Of a DNA stretch of 11,258 nt, positions 1-7,981 are shown piece after piece. The position numbers were made by a program, and so were the translations under genes. The number at the start of each line of letters is the position of its first letter. The first letter of the stretch is position 1. The notes under the pieces are model-generated. The model was not told the origin of the DNA, did no database searches, and saw nothing but the letters and a program-made list of their open reading frames with translations. The DNA comes from Rickettsiaceae bacterium (GTDB taxonomy: Bacteria; Pseudomonadota; Alphaproteobacteria; Rickettsiales; Rickettsiaceae): NCBI GenBank assembly GCA_021741285.1, contig JAIOYD010000024.1, forward strand, positions 1-11,258. Reading direction: 5' to 3'.

Positions 1-43
1 TAGCTGGAGGAGTGGAGGAAAGTACTTGAGGCATAGTAGACTC

Positions 44-103
44 CTTGTAATATTGGGTTACAGGCCAGACATTCCTGGCCATTCATTACAAGATAACATT
101 TTT
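44..103 (+). terminator. Nested hairpin, possible terminator or switch at window edge
   Basis: An outer 8-bp stem (CTTGTAAT at 44-51 with ATTACAAG at 85-92) encloses an inner 6-bp stem (GGCCAG at 63-68 with CTGGCC at 75-80). ATAACATTTTT follows. The left arm 44-50 can instead pair with 58-64 (TTACAGG, one G-U), so two folds exclude each other. It may terminate a plus-strand gene ending left of the window: a short open stretch ends in TGA at 27-29, but too little is visible to call it a gene. The T-run is short and displaced from the stem, so termination is uncertain. Confidence 0.4.
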
Positions 104-126
104 GGAAGGCAATTTTGCGCAGTTTT

Positions 127-156
127 TAAAAAGCGACACACTTATTCAGTGAGTCG
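127..156 (-). terminator. Rho-independent terminator of rpoH
   Basis: Read on the minus strand, CGACTCACT (156-148) pairs with AGTGTGTCG (142-134) with a single T-T mismatch and a 5-base loop. CTTTTT follows at 133-128/127. It begins 3 bases after the rpoH stop codon, the classic position and layout for an intrinsic terminator. Confidence 0.7.
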
Positions 157-158
157 GC

Positions 159-1064
159 TTAGTAATCAATCGTTTTAATTTGTCCGTCATTGGAAATTCT
201 AGTTAGCACATAGTTCTGCACCTTTTCAAACGCTTTTGTTTCGATTTGACGAACTCTTTCTTTAGAAATATTATATTGAGAGCTCAAAGTGTCAAGTGTC
301 AGCGGAGAGTCATTAAGTTTTCTTGCAGTTAGGATTTGTACTTCACGTTCATTCAGTTCGCCCAAAGCTTCTGATAAAATTTGTGTTTTGTTTACCAAGA
401 TTTGTCTACGAGAAAGTATATCTTCTTGAGAAGGCTTTGATTCTGGTAGTAGCTCTAACATTTCGCTACCAGAATTATCACTATCATTATTTATGGTGCG
501 ATTTAAGGACAGGTCCGGCCCTGAAAGTCTTTGGCTCATTTCGTTGACTTCCCTTACAGTAACACCCAGTTCATCAGCTATAGCTTGATAATCACCTTCA
601 TTAACTGATCGTGAGTACATGTTAGTAATTTTATGTTTAATCTTACTAAGGCTAAAGAAAAGCTTTTTTTGTGCCGATGTAGTACCAATCTTAACTAAAG
701 ACCAAGATTTAAGCACGTATTCTTGGATGGATGCTTTGATCCACCACATTGAATATGTTGATAATCTATACCCAAGGTCTGGATCGTATTTCTTTACCGC
801 TTGCATCAAGCCTATATTACCTTCGGAAACTAATTCAGTTATAGGTAACCCGTAATTTCTGTACCTCATCGCTATTTTTGCCACAAGTTTCAAATGGCTA
901 GTAACTAGCTTATGGGCTGCCTCAAGGTCCTGATTTTCTAGGTAGGCTTTTGCCAGCAGAAACTCTTCTTCCTTTGTTAGAGAAGGAATTTTATTAATTT
1001 CGCGTAAGTACATACTAAAACTAGCTTCGGAACTAACCGCTGGTAAGTTTTTTATATTTGACAT
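159..1064 (-). CDS. rpoH: RNA polymerase sigma factor RpoH (sigma-32)
   Basis: This is the heat-shock sigma factor that directs core RNA polymerase to chaperone and protease promoters. The 301-residue length is normal. Region 1.2/2.1 starts near residue 15 (SMYLREINKIPSLTKEEE). Region 2 covers about 50-120, with ITELVSEGNIGLMQAVKKYDP and the -10 recognition segment LSTYSMWWIKASIQ. The RpoH-specific box QKKLFFSL lies at about 132-139 and separates it from RpoD. Region 4 covers about 235-285, with the helix-turn-helix ISKERVRQIETKAFEKV. The start is the ATG at 1064, with GAAGG (minus strand, 1075-1071) 6 bases upstream. It lies downstream of greA on the same strand but has its own likely promoter and terminator. 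Only the regulatory details are inferred. Confidence 0.96.
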   Translation of the reverse strand: MSNIKNLPAVSSEASFSMYLREINKIPSLTKEEEFLLAKAYLENQDLEAAHKLVTSHLKLVAKIAMRYRNYGLPITELVSEGNIGLMQAVKKYDPDLGYRLSTYSMWWIKASIQEYVLKSWSLVKIGTTSAQKKLFFSLSKIKHKITNMYSRSVNEGDYQAIADELGVTVREVNEMSQRLSGPDLSLNRTINNDSDNSGSEMLELLPESKPSQEDILSRRQILVNKTQILSEALGELNEREVQILTARKLNDSPLTLDTLSSQYNISKERVRQIETKAFEKVQNYVLTRISNDGQIKTIDY

Positions 1065-1095
1065 CGAGTACCTTCGTATTAATTTAACTACTAAA

Positions 1096-1125
1096 ATTGT
1101 AACACATGAATCTGTTATCAGTCAA
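1096..1125 (-). promoter_or_regulatory. Putative sigma-70 promoter of rpoH
   Basis: On the minus strand, TTGACT (1125-1120) and TACAAT (1101-1096) are separated by 18 bases. The -35 overlaps the last codons and stop of greA. Transcription would start near 1089, giving a leader of about 25 bases. Called from the consensus match only. Confidence 0.5.
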
Positions 1126-1600
1126 GGTCTGAGAAGCTGATATCCAGGATTTCAAAGGCTTTATCACCTTTCGGAGTAGAAACTTCTACAATATCTCCTA
1201 TAGACTTGCCGATTAGAGCTTTGGCAAGAGGAGATTTTGTTGAGATCCTGCTCTTTGCTATATCTGCTTCATATTCGCCTGTAATATGATAAGTAGATTC
1301 TTCTTCCGTATCATCATCAATTAGCTTTACGGTCGCCCCAAACTTTACACTATCTGCTTTTAGTTTTGAGGTATCAATAATCTCAGCTCTAGAAAATTTA
1401 TCTTCTAAATCTAGAATTCTGCCTTCAATAAAGCTCTGCTTATCTCGGGCTGCGTGATATTCTGCGTTCTCTGATAAGTCGCCGAATTCTCTTGCTGTAG
1501 ATATAGCTTCAATTACAGCGGGACGCTCTACTGATTTTAGTTGTTTTATTTCTCTCTCTAATTTTTCATACCCTTTCCTGGTAATTGGAAATTTGTCCAT
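1118..1600 (-). CDS. greA: Transcription elongation factor GreA
   Basis: GreA enters the secondary channel of stalled RNA polymerase and stimulates cleavage of the backtracked RNA 3' end. The 160-residue length matches the family (about 158). The N-terminal coiled coil (about 1-75) carries the tip motif REFGDLSENAEYHAARDKQ, with acidic residues D41 and E44 that coordinate the catalytic magnesium. The C-terminal FKBP-like domain (about 80-155) has the usual SPLAKALIGKSIGDIVEVSTPKG signature. GreA rather than GreB is preferred because of the typical length and the ITRKGYEKLEREIKQLK start. The ATG at 1600 is the only sensible start. It shares a divergent intergenic region of 82 bases with the lipid-kinase gene and sits 53 bases upstream of rpoH. 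Confidence 0.97.
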   Translation of the reverse strand: MDKFPITRKGYEKLEREIKQLKSVERPAVIEAISTAREFGDLSENAEYHAARDKQSFIEGRILDLEDKFSRAEIIDTSKLKADSVKFGATVKLIDDDTEEESTYHITGEYEADIAKSRISTKSPLAKALIGKSIGDIVEVSTPKGDKAFEILDISFSDLD

Positions 1601-1612
1601 AGTTATTAGTTC

Positions 1613-1641
1613 TTGTTTATGTTAAGATCTCAGAGTATATT
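1613..1641 (+). promoter_or_regulatory. Putative promoter of the lipid kinase-dnaG-rpoD run
   Basis: TTGTTT (1613-1618) and TATATT (1636-1641) are 17 bases apart, placing transcription start near 1648 and a leader of about 35 bases before the ATG at 1683. The -10 overlaps the -10 of the opposing greA promoter. The -35 is a weaker match, so confidence is moderate. Confidence 0.42.
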
Positions 1642-1662
1642 TATACCTATATATTTTGTCAA
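1634..1662 (-). promoter_or_regulatory. Strong sigma-70 type promoter of greA
   Basis: On the minus strand a perfect -35 TTGACA (1662-1657) is followed after exactly 17 bases by TATACT (1639-1634), a 5 of 6 match to the -10 consensus. The start point would be near 1627, giving a leader of about 27 bases before the greA ATG. This is the best consensus promoter in the window. Confidence 0.65.
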
Positions 1663-1682
1663 ATCTGCTTTGAAATTCTATT

Positions 1683-2297
1683 ATGTATAACACAGAGTTA
1701 AATTTCGAAATACAACGCAAAGTGTTTCACCTTTGTAGCCTAATTTTTCCTATTGCCTATTTATTCATCCCTAAAATGATAATGGCCCTTACTCTTGCAG
1801 TTATCGCTGGTATCACTCTTTACTTAGATATATCTAGGCATTATAACCCAAAAATTAAAGAGCTTATAAAAAATATTTTTGGAAAAATTATACGAGAAGA
1901 GGAGGATAGTGGACAATTTGTTTTAAGTGGAGCTAGTTACATGGCTCTAGGTTTTTTAGTTAGTTGTTTGCTTTTCTCAAAAGGATTAGCGATTACTTCG
2001 TGGCTCGTTTTGATAGTTTCAGATTGTTTTGCTGCTATTGTAGGTATGAAATATGGCTCACCTTTGTTCAACGGAAAATCCTACGCGGGTGCTTTCTCAT
2101 TCTTTATATCGTCCGTATTAATTAGTGTCATGACGTATTTTATTATTGGTTATAGCACGAGTTTTGTCATTATTTTGATTAGCTCATTAGTAACCACGAT
2201 AGTTGAATTCTTTTCAGATCAAATTAAGGTTAATGATAATTTTTCTGTTCCATTAACGTACGCTTTAGTAACGTTTGTCCTCAGCCTTATGGTATGA
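1683..2297 (+). CDS. Dolichol kinase/CTP-dependent lipid kinase family membrane protein
   Basis: A 204-residue integral membrane protein of the SEC59/Dgk1-like superfamily, often annotated as diacylglycerol/polyprenol kinase or phosphatidate cytidylyltransferase-like. Members use CTP to phosphorylate a lipid alcohol. The sequence shows the opening RKVFHL (12-17), several hydrophobic spans (about 15-50, 83-122, 135-158, 160-176, 188-203), the motif SDCFAAIVGMKYG (113-125) followed by GKSY (131-134), and a C-terminal E175...VNDNFSVPL. This D-x-FAA-x-VG...K(S)...E...DN-x-x-x-P pattern is the family signature. The actual lipid substrate cannot be told from sequence. It heads the dnaG-rpoD run and its stop overlaps the dnaG start by 4 bases. 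No clear Shine-Dalgarno precedes the ATG. Confidence 0.82.
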   Translation: MYNTELNFEIQRKVFHLCSLIFPIAYLFIPKMIMALTLAVIAGITLYLDISRHYNPKIKELIKNIFGKIIREEEDSGQFVLSGASYMALGFLVSCLLFSKGLAITSWLVLIVSDCFAAIVGMKYGSPLFNGKSYAGAFSFFISSVLISVMTYFIIGYSTSFVIILISSLVTTIVEFFSDQIKVNDNFSVPLTYALVTFVLSLMV

Positions 2298-4060
2298 GGC
2301 TTCCTCTAGAATTTTATAATCATTTAAGAAACGCTGTTCGTATATCAGATATAGTGCGTTTGAGAATTTTGCTTACAAAAAAGGGCAATGAATATCTTGG
2401 AGTATGTCCATTCCATGATGAAAAGACTCCATCTTTCACAGTGAATGATGTAAAAAGGTTTTACCATTGTTTTGGTTGCGGGGCGCATGGAGACGTTATT
2501 CGCTTTGTTGCCGAAACTAATGGTATTAGTTATAAGGATTCGGCAATAAAAATAGCCCAGGAAAATGGTATAGAGTTACCAAAATTATCTCCGGCACAAG
2601 AAAGGGTATATGAAGAAGCTGACCAGATATATAACATACTTGAACTTGCCTCGCAATTTTTTGTTGATAATCTTAGCGCTGAAATTAGATCTTATCTTAG
2701 CAAAAGAGGGTTAGGAGATAACACTATAAACGATTTTACTATAGGTTATGCTCCTGGAGGCGGAGAACTGGAGAAGTTTTTCGAAAAAAAATCAATACCG
2801 CTTAAGGATTTATTAAAATCTGGTCTTTTTGGTAAAAAAGAAGATGGTAGGATATATGAAGTTTTTAATAAACGTATTATGTTTCCCATAAAGAATAGCT
2901 ATAATAAGATGGTGGCTTTTGGCGGGAGGGCAATTGGTGAGGCGATGCCTAAGTACATTAATTCTCCTGAAACCGTAATATTTAAAAAATCTGAAACTAT
3001 GTATGGAGAAAATCTAGCTACAAGTCATATATACAAAGACAATTATGCTATCCTTGTTGAAGGATATATGGATGTAATAGCGTTGCACCAGGCTGGTTTT
3101 AAGCAAGCCGTGGCGTGTCTGGGCACGGCTGTGACTGAAAGTCATATACAGAGACTTTGGCGTACGTGTGATGAAATTATAGCATGTTTGGATGGTGATA
3201 ATGCTGGAATAAGAGCCAGCGGCAGGATAATTGATCTAGCTATTCCAAGTATTACTGCTGATAAATCGATATCATTTGTTCAATTACCTGATTCCCTCGA
3301 TCCAGATGATTTAATCAAATCTGGTGGTAAAACAGCGTTTCAAAAAGTTTTGACCGGTAGAATTGGTCTGTCTGAAATGATTTGGAAAAGAGAGTTTCAC
3401 GGTAAGAATTTTAACACAGCAGAATCTAAGGCTAGTTTAGAGAAGCATCTTGATAGCTATACATCTCTTGTGAAAGACAATGTGCTTAAAGCAAATTTTA
3501 GACGTTATTTTAAAGATATGATTTGGACAAATCTTATAAGAAAAAAATCTTCTAAGGAATATGAAAAATCATCTATCGCTAATGAGATGTATGTTGCAAA
3601 ACAATATACGGAAATAGAGTTCTCAGAATTTGCAATATGTGCTTTTATGGTAAAATTTCCTCAAGTTGCTCTAGGAGTGGCAGAAGATATAACGCTTGTA
3701 GACGAAGAGTTAAACGACTTTAAAAATTGGATGGTTGAATTCATCAATATCCATGCTGAACATGGAAATATTACGCTAGAGGAAGTAAAAAAAACTAGAT
3801 TTTTTGATACTTATTTAGTATTATCTGCCCCAAATAATTTGTTCTTAGATACTAGTTTTTTAAATAAAACAGACATTGATCAAAAACTAGCTTTTGAGTT
3901 GCTGTGCAAAAAGCACTATCTGTTGCTATTAAAACAAGAATATGTTGAGGTATCAAAAGGTGGTTTTGATGATGTTCAGTCCAAGTCTTTCTCTTATTTG
4001 AAGGAAATCCAAAAGATTTCTAAAGAACTGATCCAGCTAAGCGAGAAATTTATAAATTAA
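2294..4060 (+). CDS. dnaG: DNA primase DnaG
   Basis: DnaG makes the RNA primers for replication and acts with the replicative helicase DnaB at the fork. The 588-residue length is typical. The N-terminal zinc-binding domain is of CHC2 type: C38 and H41 (CPFH), C59 and C62 (CFGC). The catalytic TOPRIM core includes EGYMD (256-260), with the metal-binding glutamate, and DGDNAG (300-305), with the acidic pair. The basic region upstream contains [10 protein letters not shown] and VAFGGRAIG. The C-terminal part (about 430-588) is divergent, as expected for the helicase-interaction domain. Its ATG overlaps the preceding stop (ATGA), implying translational coupling, and rpoD begins 19 bases after its stop. 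This resembles the classical macromolecular-synthesis pairing of primase and primary sigma factor, here without rpsU between the genes. Confidence 0.98.
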   Translation: MRLPLEFYNHLRNAVRISDIVRLRILLTKKGNEYLGVCPFHDEKTPSFTVNDVKRFYHCFGCGAHGDVIRFVAETNGISYKDSAIKIAQENGIELPKLSPAQERVYEEADQIYNILELASQFFVDNLSAEIRSYLSKRGLGDNTINDFTIGYAPGGGELEKFFEKKSIPLKDLLKSGLFGKKEDGRIYEVFNKRIMFPIKNSYNKMVAFGGRAIGEAMPKYINSPETVIFKKSETMYGENLATSHIYKDNYAILVEGYMDVIALHQAGFKQAVACLGTAVTESHIQRLWRTCDEIIACLDGDNAGIRASGRIIDLAIPSITADKSISFVQLPDSLDPDDLIKSGGKTAFQKVLTGRIGLSEMIWKREFHGKNFNTAESKASLEKHLDSYTSLVKDNVLKANFRRYFKDMIWTNLIRKKSSKEYEKSSIANEMYVAKQYTEIEFSEFAICAFMVKFPQVALGVAEDITLVDEELNDFKNWMVEFINIHAEHGNITLEEVKKTRFFDTYLVLSAPNNLFLDTSFLNKTDIDQKLAFELLCKKHYLLLLKQEYVEVSKGGFDDVQSKSFSYLKEIQKISKELIQLSEKFIN

Positions 4061-4079
4061 CCTGAATTTGAGAACCCGA

Positions 4080-6026
4080 ATGATAAAAGAAAAGAAGGTA
4101 ATTAGCACTAAAGAAAAGAAGGTAATTAGCACTAAAGAAAAGAAGGTCCAAGACTTGGATAATCTAGTGTCTACAAGTAAAAAAAAGGGTTTTGTTACTT
4201 ATGACGAGCTAAATAAATCTATTCCAGCTAACAAGAAGCTTTCTGTTGATGAGCTCGAAAATGCTATTTCCAAATTCTCGGAAGCCGGAATCGATATTAT
4301 TGAAGAGGATGATGAGGACATAAAGCTTGATATTAACGTTAATGAGGAATTGACTGTTTTCAATAGAATAGCAGACCCTGAAGAAGAGAGTGAGGAAGAA
4401 GATTTAGGCTCTACGGATGATCCAGTTCGTCTGTATTTACGTGATATGGGTGGCGTTGAGTTGCTATCTCGTGAAAATGAGATTGAAATCGCCAAGAGAA
4501 TAGATGAAGGAAAAGAGTTGATGCTCAACTCTTTGTGTGAAAGCCCATTAGCAATGAAACGCTTTATCAAATGGTTTGAAGATCTTGTAAACGAAAAAAT
4601 CATGCTTAGGGATTTGATAGACCTCGAAGCAAATATGGGGAATGATGACCCTTTAATTGTCGAAGATGAAGAGACCGAGGACGAAGAAGAAGGCAGAGGT
4701 GACCATACGAAATCTGGTCTAGAGGAAGAAGAAACCTCAACTTTATCGATTTCTGCGATGGAAACGGAGCTCCTTCCTGCCATTACTGATAAGATGGAAA
4801 GCATTGCAAAATTATGCGACGCTATTCTAGTTGAAACTAAAAAACATGTTGCTCAAAAGTTAAAACCCGATTCTCTTAAGAGTAATAAGAGTTATGGAAA
4901 GCTGTTGATCTCATTAGTAGAGGAAGTTTCATCTTTGCATTTTAATAATAAACGTATCGAAGAAATTTTATCTGAAGTTTATGAGGTAAATAAGAACCTT
5001 GTAAATAGAGAAGTAAAGCTTTTAAAACTTGCAGAGAAGTATAAAATTAACCGTCAAATTTTCTTAAAAGACTTTGGTGGTTCAGATTATGGACAAGAGT
5101 GGTTAAATAAAATTCAATCTAAAAAAGAAGTTGCTTGGAAGAACTTTGTGGCTCAAGAGCAAGACACGATTGATACAATCCTTGAGGAATTTAGATCTGT
5201 TGAGCAAGAGGTGGGTTTAGCTATTGGTGAATTTAAAAGGATAGTAGGGGCTATTCAGAGAGGTGATAGGCAAGCTTCAAGAGCAAAAAAAGAGATGATA
5301 GAAGCTAATTTGCGCCTAGTTATCTCAATTGCAAAAAAATATGCTAATAGAGGTCTACAGTTCCTTGATCTAATACAGGAAGGTAATATTGGACTGATGA
5401 AAGCGGTAGACAAGTTTGAGTATAGTAGGGGCTTTAAATTTTCTACTTATGCTACTTGGTGGATACGTCAGGCTATAACAAGGTCAATTGCTGATCAGGC
5501 TAGAACGATTCGAATTCCTGTTCATATGATCGAGACTATTAATAAAATTATTCGTACGTCAAGACAAATGCTCGGCGAACTTGGATATGAACCGACTCCA
5601 GCAGAAATTGCTGCAAGACTATCTATGCCTATTGATAGAGTACGTAAAGTTATGAAGATTGCCAAGGAGCCAGTGAGTCTTGAAAATCCAGTAGGGGATG
5701 AAGATGGGAGTTATCTAGGTGACTTTATTGAGGATAAAAATGCGATTTTGCCAAGCGAAGCCGCTTTCCAGTCAAATTTACGAGAGACTACGACTAGGAT
5801 ACTTTCGACTCTTACTCCAAGAGAAGAGCGGGTACTAAGAATGAGATTTGGTATTGGAGTTCATACGGATCATACACTTGAAGAAGTTGGTCAACAGTTT
5901 AATGTAACTCGGGAACGTATACGCCAGATAGAAGCTAAGGCTTTGCGTAAATTAAAGCATCCGACAAGATCGAAGAAAATGATTAGTTTCCTTAGTGGAT
6001 CAGGTAATCAAGGTACTAATGGCTAA
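4080..6026 (+). CDS. rpoD: Primary sigma factor RpoD (sigma-70)
   Basis: The housekeeping sigma factor, 648 residues from the ATG at 4080; an in-frame TTG at 4068 is less likely. Region 1.1 covers about 20-85 ([10 protein letters not shown]). Region 1.2 is at about 110-145 ([20 protein letters not shown]). A long non-conserved segment follows, with an acidic patch near 195-220 ([10 protein letters not shown]). Region 2 is at about 405-475 ([30 protein letters not shown]). Region 3 covers about 480-560 ([11 protein letters not shown]). Region 4 is at about 575-645, with helix-turn-helix [18 protein letters not shown]. All key regions are intact. The first residues are built from a repeated KEKKVIST unit encoded by a 24-base tandem repeat, an odd extension ahead of the conserved start. 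No strong Shine-Dalgarno is visible, only a weak GAGAA. Confidence 0.98.
   Translation: MIKEKKVISTKEKKVISTKEKKVQDLDNLVSTSKKKGFVTYDELNKSIPANKKLSVDELENAISKFSEAGIDIIEEDDEDIKLDINVNEELTVFNRIADPEEESEEEDLGSTDDPVRLYLRDMGGVELLSRENEIEIAKRIDEGKELMLNSLCESPLAMKRFIKWFEDLVNEKIMLRDLIDLEANMGNDDPLIVEDEETEDEEEGRGDHTKSGLEEEETSTLSISAMETELLPAITDKMESIAKLCDAILVETKKHVAQKLKPDSLKSNKSYGKLLISLVEEVSSLHFNNKRIEEILSEVYEVNKNLVNREVKLLKLAEKYKINRQIFLKDFGGSDYGQEWLNKIQSKKEVAWKNFVAQEQDTIDTILEEFRSVEQEVGLAIGEFKRIVGAIQRGDRQASRAKKEMIEANLRLVISIAKKYANRGLQFLDLIQEGNIGLMKAVDKFEYSRGFKFSTYATWWIRQAITRSIADQARTIRIPVHMIETINKIIRTSRQMLGELGYEPTPAEIAARLSMPIDRVRKVMKIAKEPVSLENPVGDEDGSYLGDFIEDKNAILPSEAAFQSNLRETTTRILSTLTPREERVLRMRFGIGVHTDHTLEEVGQQFNVTRERIRQIEAKALRKLKHPTRSKKMISFLSGSGNQGTNG
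4086..4147 (+). repeat. 24-base in-frame tandem repeat at the rpoD 5' end
   Basis: Two exact 24-base units (4086-4109 and 4110-4133) are followed by 14 bases of a third (4134-4147). Each unit begins AAAGAAAAGAAGG and ends TAGCACT, and encodes eight residues, KEKKVIST. Because the unit is a multiple of three, copy-number change would lengthen or shorten RpoD without a frameshift. The lack of any difference between units points to recent expansion. Confidence 0.93.
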
Positions 6027-6046
6027 GAGAAAATAGACATCTAAAA

Positions 6047-6190
6047 TAGACCTCTTGGGAAACTAATTTATAACAAGAAATTTAAAAAGAGAACCGGCAC
6101 GGAAAACCGCAGTGCACTAAAGTACGTGAGGTTTTAAGTACCGCTTTGACATATAAATTGCTATTAGAAATTAGTTTCCCAAGAGGTCTA
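6047..6190. repeat. 144-base palindromic element with perfect 23-base inverted arms
   Basis: The left arm 6047-6069 (starts TAGACCTCTTGGG) and right arm 6168-6190 (ends CCCAAGAGGTCTA) are exact reverse complements over 23 bases and lose complementarity at once on both sides. The 98-base interior has its own weaker fold: AAAACC (6103-6108) with GGTTTT (6130-6135), flanked by CGG (6100-6102) and CCG (6141-6143). It begins 20 bases after the rpoD stop and ends on the base before the truA ATG. Size and architecture resemble MITE-like or rickettsial palindromic elements, but I cannot assign a family. As RNA it would form a stem strong enough to affect both rpoD mRNA 3' stability and truA translation. 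Confidence 0.8.
6181..6186 (+). promoter_or_regulatory. truA ribosome binding site inside the palindrome arm
   Basis: AAGAGG lies 4 bases upstream of the ATG at 6191 and decides the truA start, favouring it over the in-frame TTG at 6146. The site belongs to the right arm of the 23-base inverted repeat, so in a transcript coming from rpoD it would be paired with CCTCTT in the left arm and hidden. Confidence 0.6.
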
Positions 6191-6937
6191 ATGGAAAACA
6201 CTTATAGATACAAGATTACCCTTGAGTATCTTGGATCTGGTTATTGTGGTTGGCAAAGACAGAAAGATGGATTGTCGTTGCAACAAGTTGTTGAAGATGC
6301 TATTTACGCATTTAGTAAAGAGCGTGTATCGGTAAGTGTTGCCGGCAGGACTGACGCTGGAGTTAACGCCTATGGTCAAGTGGCGCACTTTGATCTTTCC
6401 AAGAAGTTTGAACCCAAAAGATTGATGCACTCAATTAATCATTTTTGCATTAGTCATACTATTGGCGTAGTGGCTGCTCAGTTAGTTGACTCAGAATTCA
6501 ATGCCAGATTTTCTGCAAAATCTAGGCACTATGTTTATAAAATATTAAATCGCAAACAAGTCAATATAGTGAGTAAAGGTCTGGTATGTTTGGTCAAAGA
6601 TAATCTTGATATAGCTGCAATGCAAAGAGCATCTAAATATCTCTTGGGTCTTCATGATTTTAGTTCATTTAGGGCGAGTGAATGCCAAGCAAAATCGCCA
6701 ATGAAAACCGTTGATAAAATAGAGATTATAAAACATGGAGAGCTTATCGAGATACATGTTTCAGCTTTATCTTTTTTACATCATATGGTAAGAAACATTG
6801 TTGGAAGCCTAGTGATGGTGGGCAAGGGGCGATGGTCTGAACAAAAAATTAAAGAAGCATTAGAAGCAAAAGACAGGAGAGCCGCTGGGCCCACTGCACC
6901 AGCAGAAGGTTTATATTTTTTACGTGTAGATTATTAA
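6191..6937 (+). CDS. truA: tRNA pseudouridine(38-40) synthase TruA
   Basis: TruA converts uridines 38, 39 and 40 of the tRNA anticodon arm to pseudouridine. From the ATG at 6191 it has 248 residues, a normal length, and begins like the family (YRYKITLEYLGSGYCGWQRQ). The catalytic aspartate is D55 in AGRTDAGVNAYGQVAHFD. The tRNA-binding and C-terminal parts are present (HDFSSFRASECQAKSPMKTV, FLHHMVRNIVGSLVMVGKGRW, and the end AAGPTAPAEGLYFLRVDY). An in-frame TTG at 6146 would add 15 residues translated from the palindromic element. This is less likely because it lies outside the conserved start and has no obvious ribosome site. It is followed after 1 base by prmC, so the two are probably cotranscribed. 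Confidence 0.97.
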   Translation: MENTYRYKITLEYLGSGYCGWQRQKDGLSLQQVVEDAIYAFSKERVSVSVAGRTDAGVNAYGQVAHFDLSKKFEPKRLMHSINHFCISHTIGVVAAQLVDSEFNARFSAKSRHYVYKILNRKQVNIVSKGLVCLVKDNLDIAAMQRASKYLLGLHDFSSFRASECQAKSPMKTVDKIEIIKHGELIEIHVSALSFLHHMVRNIVGSLVMVGKGRWSEQKIKEALEAKDRRAAGPTAPAEGLYFLRVDY

Positions 6938-6938
6938 C

Positions 6939-7799
6939 GTGCAGATTAAACAAGCTTTAATAATAGCGGCAGAGAAGTGTCAAAATAGTTCCACGCCTAA
7001 CCTGGATGCCAGGGTTATTCTGTGCAAGGTATTATCGTTATCTTATGAACAACTGCTGATTAAATATAATGATCTATTATCTGCATTAGAAGAGGAGCAG
7101 TTCTTTAGTTTGTTGGAACGAAGGGTATCAATGGAGCCTATAGCATATATTGTCGGTAAACAGGAGTTTTATGGAAGGGATTTTTTTGTTGATAAAAGCG
7201 TTCTAATACCTAGGCCAGAGACGGAATTGTTGGTTGATAGTATTATAGAGGATTATAACGCTTGGCACTTAGGTAATGATATAAAACTCTTAGAGCTTGG
7301 TACCGGTAGTGGAGCAATCTCAGTTACTATAGCAAGCGAAATATTAATGGCTGATATTCTTGCAGTTGATATAAGTTACGAGGCTCTTAACGTGGCAAAG
7401 ATTAACGCTCATAAGCATAATGTTAGGGGACAAATAAAATTTATCCAGAGTGATTGGTTTAATAATATTCCGGAATGTAAGTACGATTACATTGTTAGTA
7501 ACCCGCCTTATATAGCATATAATGAAACATCCTGTGTAAGCTCAAGTACTATTCTTTTTGAACCTGATCTCGCGTTATATGCAAATGATAATGGTTTGTC
7601 GGCTTACAAAGCAATAATTAATTCTGCCTCAACTTATTTAAACCCTGGTGGAAAGCTTTTTTTTGAAATAGGATATAACCAACGTGATAAAGTTTTAGAT
7701 ATTTTAAAGGAATATGATTTTACCGATGTGGTCACTAAAAGAGATATGTCTGGTCATAATCGAGTCTTAATAGCTAAACAATACTTTTCCAAGATCTAA
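6939..7799 (+). CDS. prmC: Release factor glutamine methyltransferase PrmC
   Basis: An S-adenosylmethionine-dependent methyltransferase that modifies the glutamine of the GGQ motif in release factors RF1 and RF2. The 286-residue length is typical. An N-terminal helical domain (1-80) contains EPIAYIVGKQEFYG. The Rossmann domain shows LIPRPETELLVD (89-100), the SAM-binding LELGTGSGAIS (118-128), the acidic AVDIS (142-146), and the active-site NPPY (188-191) that binds the glutamine amide. Translation most likely starts at GTG 6939, because the truA stop ends at 6937 and the protein then begins QIKQALIIAAEKC as in homologues. Tight linkage to truA suggests cotranscription and coupled translation. 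Confidence 0.96.
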   Translation: MQIKQALIIAAEKCQNSSTPNLDARVILCKVLSLSYEQLLIKYNDLLSALEEEQFFSLLERRVSMEPIAYIVGKQEFYGRDFFVDKSVLIPRPETELLVDSIIEDYNAWHLGNDIKLLELGTGSGAISVTIASEILMADILAVDISYEALNVAKINAHKHNVRGQIKFIQSDWFNNIPECKYDYIVSNPPYIAYNETSCVSSSTILFEPDLALYANDNGLSAYKAIINSASTYLNPGGKLFFEIGYNQRDKVLDILKEYDFTDVVTKRDMSGHNRVLIAKQYFSKI

Positions 7800-7916
7800 T
7801 ATTTGAAGCGTTATAGGGTAAGGTGTGTTAAAAATGCCCAGTTTTATGAATGTGCTTGAAAATGTTACGAATTGATAAGAAAAATCTGTATCTACAAATT
7901 CAATATTGATTTAATA

Positions 7917-7951
7917 TTTGACACTGCACAAGGCCGGGTGGCTTTGTCAAA
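7917..7951 (+). other. Hairpin in the leader of the first precursor gene
   Basis: TTTGAC (7917-7922) pairs with GTCAAA (7946-7951). Directly inside, AAGGCC (7930-7935) pairs with GGCTTT (7940-7945, one G-U) around a GGGT loop, leaving a 7-base bulge (ACTGCAC) on the left side. TTAATTT follows. It sits 30 bases upstream of the ATG at 7982. It may terminate the truA-prmC transcript or act as a regulatory leader. The rest of 7800-7981 holds no gene I can support, and I see no convincing promoter there. Confidence 0.5.
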
Positions 7952-7981
7952 TTAATTTATCGAATAATAGTGGTAAAAAAT

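Noticed and set aside
3..29. Possible 3' end of a plus-strand gene (last residues AGGVEEST, stop TGA)
   Set aside because: Only eight codons are visible and other frames are also open nearby, so it cannot be told from chance.
4199..4804. Long open frame of 201 codons on the minus strand inside rpoD
   Set aside because: It is a serine-rich shadow of the acidic Glu/Asp-rich part of rpoD, with no start signals and no recognisable domain.
6103..6135. Interior hairpin of the palindromic element as a group II intron domain V
   Set aside because: The size is similar, but the catalytic AGC triad and the correct two-base bulge are missing and the upper stem has mismatches.
7918..7946. TTGACA at 7918-7923 as the -35 of the precursor promoter
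   Set aside because: At 16-18 bases downstream there is only GCTTTG-like sequence, not a -10; the TTGACA is part of the leader hairpin arm.
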